From: Nephromyces sp. MM_2019
Taxonomy: Eukaryota; Apicomplexa; Aconoidasida; Nephromycida
Length of the DNA stretch: 13,692 nt
Reading direction: 5' to 3'
NCBI GenBank assembly: GCA_015657535.1
Contig: JADHZB010000539.1
Location: 1-13,692 of the forward strand
The translations under genes and the position numbers were made by a program. Within the stretch, counting starts at the first letter, position 1, and each line of letters starts with the position of its first letter. The notes below the pieces were generated by a model. That model did no database searches and was not told the origin of the DNA. It saw only the letters and a program-made list of their open reading frames with translations. Positions 1-9,381 of the stretch are shown piece after piece.

Positions 1-150
1 GGAACAAATCGTGGTATTTGGGCTCCGCAGCGTGCCAAATGGGCGATAGGCCCGGCCCTACTTACTGTAGAGCCGTCATCACCGATTTATGCTATATATG
101 AGCTTCTAGGTAGCTACAGTCGAATGCTAACCCTTCCACAGCCTACCTAG
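1..150 (+). CDS. Possible 3'-terminal exon of a gene entering from the left (partial, hypothetical)
   Basis: Reading from base 1, frame 1 is open for 49 codons and closes with TAG at 148-150. The end of the frame reads YELLGSYSRMLTLPQPT. The stretch is free of the TG/CA runs that fill most non-coding DNA here and is more GC-balanced, which fits coding sequence. The competing third frame is also open, for 32 codons, until a TGA at 99-101, so the frame choice is not secure. No start or acceptor is visible because the window cuts it. I do not recognise the protein. It could equally be unique non-coding sequence. Confidence 0.25.
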   Translation, partial: GTNRGIWAPQRAKWAIGPALLTVEPSSPIYAIYELLGSYSRMLTLPQPT

Positions 151-1152
151 GGGGAGCGATTAGCGAAGGGGGACTTTTTTAAAAACATAATGCCTGTCCC
201 TATTGACAAGGCACTCACTTCCTATTCATCTTTGAACTCTACCTAATCGGTTTATTCATGCAATTTGTCTGGTGGTAAAGCGTGGCGTATTTTAGGCAAA
301 AGTTGATGGTAGCATAAGTATGTTCGTATGCAAAGGGAAGTTGACGGTTCACCACACCTCCTTACACACACACCACGCTCACACACACACTACCCACTGC
401 TGATATTGACGAAAACCCCCCGAGAGAAGCCCGTAGGATTGAGCGCCAGCTTCTCTTTTATTCAACCCGCTCTAACCGCGACTTTTTACTTGTCCCCCCC
501 TCAACCGGCAATAAAGACAGAAATACAACACACACACACGAACACACAAACAAAACCCACGCACACAGACACGCCTTACTCTCCAAGAGACATTCCTCGC
601 TCCCCTCATAGAGCTCATACTTTCCCAATTTTTTTTTTAAATCCGCATTTTTCTGCTTCATAAAGAAGCCAACTTATTTGTGCGTGAAGAAGATTAATTC
701 CACAAAAAAAACATCAAAAAGAGGGAATATCTGGGCTGCGCATGACGCCGCGCTTTTTGCTTAGTAGCCTCGATTCTAGCAAAAAGTGGAAATTTAAGGA
801 TCCATAGGTGAATGCTGATGATGGAAAAAATTTTTCAGCGGTTATATGCTGTTGAAGATGATATGCTATTTTTTTTGAAAGCTCGTCCTCAGAGCGAATA
901 AAATCCCCTTTTCTGCTTTTTTTTTCTTGGAAATGTGTTGTGTCTTCATCTCGTTAGGGAAATTTCGTAGATTTTGAAAATTTTCTCGGGATTTTGATAT
1001 TTGTTGGATGGAGAGGGGGTTTTGTTGAAGGTTCCACAATTTTGTTGAAGTTTTCCCGTTTTGGTTGGATTTGCTGTTAGATGTGAAGCAGGCTTGAAAA
1101 GCCTTAATTTTGGGGGGTGTTGATGTTTTGATTATTTTATGGGAGGAGGAAG
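151..1152. other. Non-coding stretch: CA-rich block then T-rich DNA
   Basis: No gene is supported here. Positions 355-590 are C/A-rich on the + strand, with many short CACACA runs; the open frames over them read as His/Thr/Pro strings and are not credible. Positions 640-1150 are T-rich with several T homopolymers. One short frame, ATG 821 to TAA 901 (26 codons, MEKIFQRLYAVEDDMLFFLK and onward), looks more protein-like than its surroundings. It includes an acceptor-like TTTTTCAG at 831-838, so it could be a tiny exon, but no partner exon was found. Confidence 0.5.
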
Positions 1153-1899
1153 GGCTTGCAATATTCCCCCGATATCACATTTGTATACTGTGGAGATGTG
1201 GATTTCAAGGGTAAAAAAATTTTTTTTTTAACCCGAAGAACTACCTATAACACATGCACACACACGCATACACATGCATATATACACACATATACACACA
1301 CGCATGCGCACACGCACGCACATACCCATACAACGCACACAGATACACACAAGCATAGATGCACACACTTGTATACATACGCATACGCTTACACCTCCTA
1401 TTTAGGAAAGCTTTTAGTTCTTTCAACACTATTATTTAGCCTAAAGAAGCAGCTCTTTAAAGATTATGTAGCTTCTTCCTCTCTCAGATGGAAGCCTCCT
1501 ATGGTGTATGGTATTGAATTTTTCTACTGCTTCTACTCTCTTCACTGTTATTGAAAGATTTGTAGAATCTTCTGCATTTTTATGTTTTTTGAAAATTGCT
1601 TGGTAAGCTTGCCGTTGTATGTGCAAGATTCTTCAGTTTATTCGCAAATTTTCCACACAATCAATTTTTATTCGCCCTGGGTTATAAAGATCATCAGATT
1701 GCGCACACACACTCGATTTGTGCTAGCACTGGGTTTGTACAGCTAACACACACACAACCAAGCCCTACAAATGCTAAAAACACACAGGTTATACCAACTT
1801 TTTTTCAGTGCAATGAGGAGGCATCCAGTGAAGTTTTTGATGGAGCAGCATAATCAGTGGTTTTTCGCCAGTTACAGTGTACTTGAAGAGAAGAAGTAA
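1153..1899 (+). CDS. Candidate three-exon gene, 3' part (hypothetical protein)
   Basis: Proposed exons are 1153-1210, 1488-1602 and 1809-1899, ending at TAA 1897-1899, about 87 residues. Splice signals: donor GTAAAA at 1211; acceptor after a pyrimidine run ending CTCTCAG at 1487; donor GTAAGC at 1603; acceptor TTTTTCAG at 1808. The exon ends are phase 1 then phase 2, and both join into the next open frame, which is the main support. The last exon reads AMRRHPVKFLMEQHNQWF and onward, ending in LysLys. The first exon has no good acceptor or ATG, so the 5' end is missing or wrong. The intron at 1211-1487 carries the CA block at 1254-1390. The opposite strand is also open over 1441-1626 but lacks comparable splice sites. 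The family is not recognised. Confidence 0.3.
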
Positions 1900-2201
1900 C
1901 GCTCTGTGTACGAGCTTCAGCTTAATCCATTAATAGCAGCTTTACCTCCTTCATAGACATTGATCGTATTTCCTCACTTACGCTCTGAAGAAGGAGAAAG
2001 GGCGTCAAACTTGCGCACACACACACATGTTTTTTTCAGTATAACAATCAGCAGCGCACATGAGTTCACTGGTTCTGCGACTACGACCGTATTCGAGCTA
2101 CGTTAGGCGATACAAATGTGTGTGTGTAGAGTATCAAATGCTTAGGTGTGTGTGCTTAATCTGTTACACACATATTTAAGAACCAAGAGGAAGTGTAAAG
2201 T
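1900..2201. other. Upstream region and presumed 5' leader of the main gene
   Basis: Unique sequence with short CACACA and TGTGTGTG runs at 2017-2027 and 2117-2127. No recognisable core promoter element was found. An acceptor-like TTTTTTTCAG ends at 2039 on the + strand. On the - strand a pyrimidine-rich CTCCTTCTTCAG is followed by a short open stretch. Either could be an untranslated-exon boundary or chance. The start codon at 2202 is preceded by an A/G-rich leader. Confidence 0.4.
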
Positions 2202-5200
2202 ATGAAGGCTTACAAGATTTCGAGAACAATGGCAGGAGGCTATGCTCTGTGTGTGTGTGTAGTGACGCTTGTGCTAGCCTTGGGGCAATTGGCATCAGCC
2301 TATGAGATGAAGGATCCCATTGACTGGAGTAGTACGGATCTTCATGACTTGTTGCAGGTGTGTGCATGTGTTTGTGGAGGATTTGCGTGTGTGAAGGGTT
2401 TGGTGTGTGCTTGAGGGTTTGGAGGATTTGTGTATGGAGGGTTTAGTTTATGGCGATTTCAAGCGATTTGTGTGTTTGCGTGTGTGTGAGAATTTCAAAT
2501 ACCTCCGCTTTTGTGTGTGCATAGTATTCATTGGGTATTTTCTTTGCTTATTTCTCTGTGTGACCCTCTTTTAAATACTTGAGAAAAAGCCGAAATATCG
2601 GTAGAATTCTCGCTGATTTGCCTGCTGATACTTTTATATCCCTCTCTAAGTGCGCACACACACATTGCAAAATGCATGAAAATAAACACGAACACACAAT
2701 AGCACTTGCATGCACACCAATGCACTCCCCTACCACCACCCCTGCACACCCCCACCTCCACCAACGCACAAACCCGCACCAACGAACCCCCTCACCCATA
2801 CCAACCCCACACATCAGTGCACACCCCAACTCCCACCTACTTACCCACACACATCCCCACATACATTCCCACACACATCTCCATCCCCCCCGCCAATCCT
2901 CTGCTAAAATGCTCTCCCCCCCCAATTTCTTCTATCGTCCACCCAAAAGAAGCTTTTTTCTTCTTTTTCAGCAAACCGAAGCTTTAGAAGATGCTCATGC
3001 TCAGCTTTTGGCGTTTTACGAATCTCAAATAAACACACACAACCAACATTCTCCTCATCAGCTTTTTCAAAACCAAGGAGGAAGTCTTTTAGATGAAAAA
3101 TCAAATCCTCTTTTTTACAGTGCATTTAGCGATCGATTTCCTGGTATTTCTCTCTCTCCTTTGGCTTCTTCAATCAACTCCTTTTTTGCCAAGAGCACGG
3201 CTGATATGTATGGTTTAGCAGAGACTTTTGTGAGAAACTCAGAGGCGGAAGAAGGTGGTTTTTACAAATTCTACAAAACACTTGAAGAAGCAGCCAAAAG
3301 CGCAGATTTATACCATTATAAAGATGCATCTAAAAATTGGAAAAACACAGCGGAAAAAGAACAGGAAGAGGAGGAGAAAGAATCTTCTTCCACGACAGAT
3401 TCATCAGTTGATGTTTCAGAGAATGAAGAAAACCAAGAATCTGAGGATTCCGGTTCTAATACGAATGATAAACCGCCTTCTCTAGTCTTGAAAAGAGCGA
3501 AGGAAGACTTTAAGACTAAGGAAATTCCTCTCTTTCTCGGAGCTGATTCTGGTGTAAAAGCAAAGCCTCCCAGCGGTTTTTTCCCCTCAAATTTTAAGGG
3601 ATTTTTTGATAATTTGGTGGCTAATAGAAGTGGAGCCTCGAAAGAGCTCTTTTCTTTGGGGCTTCGTAGGTTGTGGCAAGAAGAAGAGGAGGTGGGGGGG
3701 CTGACGTTCTCAATTGAAGATGTGAACGCGAAAAGTTCGTCAAAAAAAGAGGAATTTAGAGAGCAAAAGGGAGAGGAGGAGGGAGTAGCACAGGAAGAGG
3801 CGGTTCTAGATGATGCTAATGTCTCTGCTTTGGTGTTAAGTCCTGATTTGAAGATTGACGGTGTGGATGAGAGCGTTTTCTCCCTTCTAAGTGGCTTGGC
3901 TGAAGGGCATCAGAAGGTTGAAGATGAGATAAAACTTCATCAAAAACTGAAAGACGAAGAGAAACTTCCTCACGCAGTTGGAGATGCTGCTGTACCGCAT
4001 CGACAGCTTCAAGCCATGCACACACATCTTCAATCTGAGAGCTCTTCACCACAAGAAGATGTTGAGACCCCCTCTTTTGAGCCACACCCGTACCTTTCGG
4101 TTAATCCTCTTCAGTTGATGGCGAGAGAAGCTCTCCTTAGTATGTTGGTGGGTTGCGCCTGTGTGTCGCCTATAAGGAATAATCACTGTGATGTGACAAC
4201 CCTAAGCTTTAGGCCTTTCCTTGGCTGCCGTAATCAATTTGATGATGATGATGAGCTTTCTTTCGCTGAGAAGAGGGAGCTGGTAAGGTTCTCAGCTTCC
4301 TATAGTACCCTCCTTAATGTGATGATGGAGGTTGAAGAGGATGCAATGAAGCTGATCCAACTTGTGAGACAAGGAAGTACAGGAAAACTGGTGGAACTAG
4401 GAGCAGAAGCGAACACACAGAAGTTATTAGAACTAGGATCAGGAGCTAAAGCACAGAAGCTCGTCGAATTCGAAGAAGTAAATACACGGAAGCCCCTCAT
4501 ACTCAAAGCAGAGACTTGTACACCCAAAAATCACCCCGAAAGCACAACAAAGGACGAAGTTGCCACCTCAAAATTTCTGCAAGCGGCAGCAGATGAGGTA
4601 TTGGTACTACCTGTGTGGATGAGCCCATACTTTCGTAGCTTAGATTTTGCATTTTCTCAAGCACACAAGACAGCGGTAGCATTCAGCTCCATGTCTTCCT
4701 ATGATGTGTGTGTCAGGCTTAATCAGTATGCCGAAGAATCATGCTTCTATGAAGATCCTCTCTCTCGCTACAGACTATGCGAATGCGAGTTTTTACATGG
4801 ATCCGGTTATTTGTGTGCGATTCCCAGCTTTATAAGGGGAGATTGTGCAGATTTTGAAGAGAAGAGTGTGGGGGGTTGGAGAGATGTAGAAAGTGTGGAG
4901 AGTGTGGGGGGTTCGGGAGATTTAGCGGGAGAGGGGGGTGTGGGGGCTTTTCAAGATTCACAGCATGTGGAGGGTATGCACTTAGGGGGTGGTTTCAGTA
5001 AAAGGCGTGGAGCGACTCGCTATGCGGTAGAGAAAGAGTACAAGCAGACGCAGCAACCTCTGCTTAGGCTGTGGCTGATGAACTACGATAGAACCTCTGG
5101 AGATGATTACTTTGTGCTTCCTGAAATGGGAAGGACTGTGCGTGTTGAATCGAATGAGGAGAACAGATGTAATGAGGAGGGAAAGAGAAGATCAGAGCAT

Positions 5201-8200
5201 GCAGATGGAGTTTTCAGGAGCAAATTTGCTCTTGATTCGAAGGAGATACCCTCATTTGTGCAAAAAACCAGAGAATTTGCCGAAAAATCTGATGTTTCTT
5301 CATCTTCTGTGGATAAAGGAAATATTAACTTTCGTGAGTTGCAGTCTCATACGAAGCATCTGCGAAGAGCCTTGAGCTTAGTAGATGAGGAGGGAGTAGA
5401 AGAAGAAGTCGCAGCGAAGGAAGTGATTCATGAAGCTTTGCCGGAGAGAGAGGAACTGGAAGTAACCGAAAAGCGATGTAAGAGGGCGGGAGGCGTGTGT
5501 GGGGTGTGTGTATATATAAAATTTTTTTTTTGAAGTGCGTATGAAGTGTGTGTATGAAATGATTATCAATTATCTACCGACTACCAACTGGATATCTAAT
5601 TTGCCTGTAATATACTCAATTTAACCTTACCCAACCTCCCATCTGCTCCCTCAGCTTGTGTGTCGAATAGGAAGCTATTTTATTGCGATGAAGACGCTGT
5701 ATCCACACAAAAATTTCTTCAGTTCGTAGTATTTTCTGTTTAAGCTTGTTACTTTTAAACTTCTGGGCTCCCTCCTCATGCGCGCGTTTTTTCTATGTGC
5801 TAATATCTTGTAGTGTATGCATTGTTTGTGTGTGTTAATCGCTCGTACTTTGTGAGTGCGTTTTATTATAGTATAAAATGTAGAAATCGCCATAAATCGT
5901 CGTTTTGCTTGGTTTCTTCGCTCTTCTCAGATCTTTCTGGAGGATACGCCAGTCAGGGCTGCACAGTCAGTAGTCGAAGCTCCTATAGCAGCACACAAAC
6001 TTCGCCGAGTATGAAGATGGAAACAGACTGTTGGGATAGCTGCTTCTATTCTTCATTGTGCGATTATGCTTCTTTAGATGAGAAGGGATCTTGTTTCCAC
6101 TATCAAAGTAAAGAAATGCCGGCATATACTCAACATGATGCTGTTTTCTACAAGAAATGCCCTTATTCTATAGACGGTAAGGTAGCGAGGGTGTTAGGGG
6201 GGTTTATGGGTATTATGGAAGGTATTTTTTGTGTGTATGTGTGTGATATCTTGCGTATAGGCTTGATATATAGAAATGTGCCAGTGTGTCCGTATGTGAC
6301 TACCTACCTATCTGTGTGTGTATGTGTGTGTGTCTACCTATGTATGTGTATATGCCTCTGTTCCGCCTCCTTCATATCTCTGCACCAACCGCTTCCCCCC
6401 TCTCTCTTCCCCCAGGAGATACATTGGAAGGCCAAAGCAATCCTCCCCCCTCCCCCCCCCTCTCTACCCTCCTTCCACTCTTCAAGGTTTCAGCCGATAT
6501 GCACCCCCCCCCCATCTTCGGGGTATGCCCCTGCCCCCCAACTACCCTTCAGCTACTGACCGTTACCTCCAAGAACTTAGCGGCTTAGTTTTGCCTCCAG
6601 GCTATGCTATGCCTCCCTACAACCCAGTGAGTGTAGGTTCAGAGGGGGGAAATGTTATAGATACGATGAAGAGCTTCATCTTAGCGGGCAACACACTGTT
6701 TAATACTATACCTCTAGATGAAGCCCTCACTATGATGGCTTTGTTTGGGAAGTCTGGCTTCTTCCACAGTAGAGGTATTAACCTCCTGGGGGGTGTGCGT
6801 AATAGGGGGAGCAAACTCGACCAGCTTCCCTCCTTATCGTATGGAATACCCACCGCCAAGTGCACTGATCAGGGGATGAGCTGCTGTGTTCCAGAGGCAG
6901 CGGTGTCTGCTGGCAGGAAGGCGAAGTATCGGTGAGATGGGGGTGGAGAGGGGGGTGGAAGGGGGGGTGGAGAGTGGGGTAGAGAGGGGGGTGTTGAGGG
7001 AGGATTATAAGGGAACTTCATTTGGGGGGCTCATTTTGAGCTTTAAGCATGGCCTTCTCGTTGAAATATTTTGTCGTATTAACACTGCAATTCTTCAAGG
7101 AGATCCATAGACTGCGTGTGTATTGTGATGAAACGGTGTATGTGTGGTTTTGTATGCAGTTCTGGGCTGTTTTGGTGTGCTATCCTGCATGTGTGTATGT
7201 TGGCTTTTTATGCTTATTTATCTCCCAGCCTCTAATTTTCCTTTTCTCAGTCCGTATTTTAAGGGAGCAGAGAAGGATCCACTCTGTCAAACTCATCACA
7301 GCTCTCCTGATAATGCTTACTGTGCGACTACTACCTATGATAACTCTCCCTGTGGCTTATCAAAGTTTGAGACTTCTGTGCAGGTATGTGTGTGTGTGGG
7401 CGGATATATGCTATCATGTGTCTGAACGTTGTGTGGTTGTGTATGCTTTGCTGTGTGTGTTTGTGTGTGCACCTGATGATGTAGTTGTGTTGTTCTCCGT
7501 AAGCATGTGTGTACATAGATAGAGAGTACTTTTTGGTACGCTTCTCCTGTGTGTGTGCTTGCATGGTTATATAGGTGCATTTTTTTACGTTACAAACTTG
7601 CTTTTTCTCTGTGTGTGTGCTCCAAGTCTGCTATTTCCTACTTCATTTGCTGTTTGCTAGGAGTATGTCTTTTTTATCGTTTGTTGAGTAATTGAGGTGT
7701 GTGCGAATTTTGATTTTCTCTACGTTTCTACTATAAATCCGCCAAATTCAGTTTTTTCTGTGGTTTTCTCTCTGAAGACGATTGTGTTATCATTGATTTA
7801 TTGTCCTTTGATGTCTTCTTTGCGTTTTTTCATCTTTTCTTCTCCTTGCTATGCCTTTATAAGGACTTTTTACTCTTATTCTACAATCGATCGATGCCCC
7901 CATACTTTGTGCTCTAGTAGCTCTGCTGCTTTTTTTAGCTCCTTTTCCTCTTCTGAGACGTATTTTCACCCTTCATATACTATACTCCATAGTGCTCCTC
8001 ATCATCCTCTTTCTTGCTTCGTTGTGCCTCGATTACCACCCCTCTTTCCTCCACCCCCCTTTCTAGCCGCCTCCCCCCTTTCCCCCCCACTCCCCTCTTC
8101 CTCAGGTGAGCTACCAGGTTACCCTCATAGTACCCAACAGTGCATCTAACAACGTAATCTGCGATTGCCGTAGAATTAAGAACCCCGAAGTAGGATCTGC

Positions 8201-8375
8201 AAGGATTGAAGCTAGTGCTGTGTGGGAGTTTTCTCTGGCGAGCTTTAATGAGAGGGCGAAGGAGCTAGAGAGCAACTCTACTTTAGCTGATAGGTTTATT
8301 GCAGCTCTAGATGTAGCCACAAATTTCCTTAATAATAGCAGCGAATTCATTGAATCTGGAGGGTTTGGTTATTAG
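2202..8375 (+). CDS. Large secreted acidic, cysteine-containing protein, six exons (rhoptry-neck-like architecture)
   Basis: Best model joins 2202-2357, 2972-5477, 5931-6176, 6553-6931, 7251-7383 and 8106-8375: 3,690 nt, 1,229 residues, stop TAG. Every exon end (phases 0, 1, 1, 2, 0) fits the next exon; donors are GTGTGTG, GTAAGA, GTAAGG, GTGAGA and GTATGT, and acceptors are TTCAG or CTCAG. Residues 1-33 form a signal peptide with a hydrophobic core at about 14-27 and an ASA cleavage site; Met10 is an alternative start. Residues about 178-216 are acidic and Ser-rich. Residues 523-558 carry three imperfect 12-residue repeats (KLVELGAEANTQ type). Cysteines cluster from about residue 447: six at 632, 643, 655, 657, 667 and 677, and fourteen more after residue 888. 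A Gly/Val/Ser-rich insert spans about 684-728. No other membrane span is evident, so the product is probably soluble in the secretory pathway. Known RON4 proteins share a signal peptide, low-complexity N-terminus and conserved Cys-rich C-terminus; that link is inference. Exon 4 could start at 6487 instead, adding 22 residues. Confidence 0.8.
2358..2971 (+). other. Intron 1 of the main gene
   Basis: This 614-nt phase-0 intron has donor GTGTGTGC directly after the signal-peptide exon and acceptor TTCTTTTTCAG. The first 170 bases are G/T-rich with TGTGTG runs. Positions 2655-2940 are C/A-rich with CACACA runs and runs of C, followed by a T-rich tract at the acceptor. The exon-2 frame happens to stay open back to 2579, but that part reads as His/Pro/Thr low complexity and is intronic. 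Confidence 0.75.
4870..4946 (+). other. G-run cluster inside coding exon 2 (possible G-quadruplex)
   Basis: Within the open exon, G-runs of 6, 6, 3, 3, 6 and 5 bases occur at 4870, 4906, 4915, 4927, 4933 and 4942, on the sense strand. They encode the Gly/Val/Ser-rich insert. The composition resembles the starts of this gene's introns, yet removing 4866-4963 as an intron would break the frame (98 nt), so it is treated as coding. Confidence 0.5.
5478..5930 (+). other. Intron 2 of the main gene
   Basis: This 453-nt phase-1 intron has a strong donor, GTAAGAGG. It begins with a G/TG-rich stretch to about 5515 and ends with a T-rich tract and CTCTTCTCAG. The exon-2 frame runs 18 codons past the donor to a stop at 5531, as expected for intron read-through. 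Confidence 0.75.
6177..6552 (+). other. Intron 3 of the main gene (acceptor uncertain)
   Basis: The donor GTAAGG follows exon 3 in phase 1. The 5' part is G/TG-rich. The 3' part, from about 6391, is a long C-rich tract including ten consecutive C at 6504-6513. Four AG sites follow pyrimidine runs. Those ending at 6415 and 6493 give the wrong phase. Those ending at 6486 (TTCAAG) and 6552 (CCCTTCAG) both keep the frame. The 6552 site is preferred because it matches the TTCAG/CTCAG form of the other acceptors. Confidence 0.55.
6932..7250 (+). other. Intron 4 of the main gene
   Basis: This 319-nt phase-2 intron has donor GTGAGATG and acceptor TTTTCTCAG. The split codon CG|T restores Arg and leads directly into PYFKGAEKD. 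Its first 60 bases are dominated by runs of G; the middle has scattered TGTGTG and the end is T/C-rich. Confidence 0.75.
6939..6991 (+). other. G-quadruplex-capable tract at the intron 4 donor
   Basis: Five runs of 4-7 G (starting at 6939, 6950, 6961, 6976 and 6986) are separated by short GA/T spacers, starting seven bases after the exon 4 donor. The sense strand, and so the pre-mRNA, carries the G-runs. This satisfies the usual four-run G-quadruplex pattern; whether it folds or affects splicing is inference. Confidence 0.6.
7384..8105 (+). other. Intron 5 of the main gene
   Basis: This 722-nt phase-0 intron has donor GTATGTGTGTGTG and acceptor CTCTTCCTCAG. The first 250 bases are TG-rich, the middle is T-rich, and the last 80 are a C-rich polypyrimidine tract. 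The sequence after the acceptor also reads GTGAGC, so this junction could be mistaken for a donor. Confidence 0.75.
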
Positions 8376-9070
8376 AGAAGGTTTGCTGGTGTGTGTGAGG
8401 TAGCGTTTTGGTTGAAGAAGGGGCAGATGCAGTGTAGAGGGGGGTGTAAGAGTGGTGGAATGATGAAAACCAGATAGAATATATGGGGGTAGCATAATCT
8501 CTGTGAAAAATTAGGTTTTGGCTGTGGTATGAGTGAAGGGTTTGGTTGTGGGCGTGTGTGTGTGAGGTTGCTAGGTTTTTTATGTGTGTGAGATTCTTTC
8601 GTTTTGTGTGACGGCTTATTTTGCTTTGTGTGTATGAACATATTTTGCGTTTTCTTCATGTGTGTGAGATGCTTTTGCTTTGTCTGTGTGCAGTTTTTTT
8701 TTTTTCTGAAGCTCTTTGCTGCTAATGTTATTCTCTTTAATTATTTTATACTAACTTTGGAATGCTTGCTATTTTGTGTGTGTGGAAGTAACTGTGTGTG
8801 CATGCAACTTTGTGTGTGTGTATGTACGTCAGCGTGTGTCTGTGCGTGCGTGTGTGCGTGTGTTCTTTGGGTTATTAGGGAGAGCGCCAATGGTTTTTTT
8901 CCTACGTTTTTGCCTTCACAACTGTGAAGCGGTTGAAGTGATGTTTTTTAGGCGTTTTTCTGAGTTTAGCTTTTGTGTGTTAACCCTAAATTTTTTTTTG
9001 TGTGCGAGAAGGTTGAAGGGAGCTAAAACTTCATTTTAGCAAATTTTTTAGTGCCAGCTGCGTTGATAAT
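8376..9070. other. TG-rich downstream region, no gene seen
   Basis: This begins at the stop codon of the main gene and presumably includes its 3' untranslated region. The + strand is G/T-rich with many TGTGTG runs, especially 8776-8865, and a run of 13 T at 8695-8706. Open frames here read as Cys/Val strings from the TG runs and are not credible. No clear polyadenylation signal was identified. Confidence 0.5.
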
Positions 9071-9076
9071 AAAAAG

Positions 9077-9083
<7 letters not shown>

Positions 9084-9107
<24 letters not shown>

Positions 9108-9116
9108 TGTGTGTGT
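9084..9116. repeat. (CA)12 microsatellite abutting a short (TG)n run
   Basis: A perfect CA tract at 9084-9107 switches without a spacer to TGTGTGTGT at 9108-9116. The junction is self-complementary and could form a short hairpin. It also marks where the + strand changes from TG-rich to CA-rich. Confidence 0.9.
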
Positions 9117-9286
9117 AGGTTCAGTTCCCATATGGATTGAGAATTCATGATTAAAAAGGTCCATTGTGCTTTGTGCTGTGTGTGCATTGTATTGTAATAT
9201 GTTGCATTCGTTGTACCATTACTTTCCCCACACACACAAAATTTTGTGTAGCACAACACGCAAGACATGCGCCACAACACACAAGA

Positions 9287-9381
9287 CAACACACACACCA
9301 TCACACAAGGCAACACACACACCATCACACAAGGCAAAACACACAAGGGAACGCACAAGACAACACACACACCATCACATA
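9287..9381. repeat. 24-bp tandem repeat flanking the minisatellite
   Basis: Two identical 24-bp copies lie at 9287-9310 and 9311-9334. Each contains CACCATCACACAAGG. A diverged spacer follows at 9335-9360, then a partial copy at 9361-9381 that runs into the 12-bp array. The unit is twice 12 bp, so it may be an older, diverged edge of the same array. Confidence 0.8.

Noticed and set aside
328..663. 111-codon + strand frame and its - strand shadow
   Set aside because: Composition comes from CACACA and C-rich runs; no splice or start context.
2579..2971. Upstream extension of the exon-2 frame
   Set aside because: It has no ATG-led protein-like start, reads as His/Pro/Thr low complexity from CA and C runs, and lies between an excellent signal-peptide exon with a donor and a strong acceptor.
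4866..4963. Extra intron in exon 2
   Set aside because: GT..AG ends exist, but removal of 98 nt shifts the long downstream frame, which otherwise stays open and cysteine-rich.
6416..6588. Exon 4 starting at the strong acceptor ending at 6415
   Set aside because: Joined to the phase-1 donor at 6177 it enters a frame that stops at 6588. The frame that continues to the next donor needs an acceptor at 6486 or 6552.
6553..6931. RON2-like AMA1-binding cysteine loop near residues 1078-1086
   Set aside because: Cysteines followed by a Pro-x-Ala pattern loosely recall the RON2 loop, but spacing differs and the membrane spans expected for RON2 are absent.
7049..7580. Open frames on both strands in introns 4 and 5
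   Set aside because: They run through TG repeats and through the real exon 7251-7383 in other frames; only the frame joined by phase-matched splice sites is kept.
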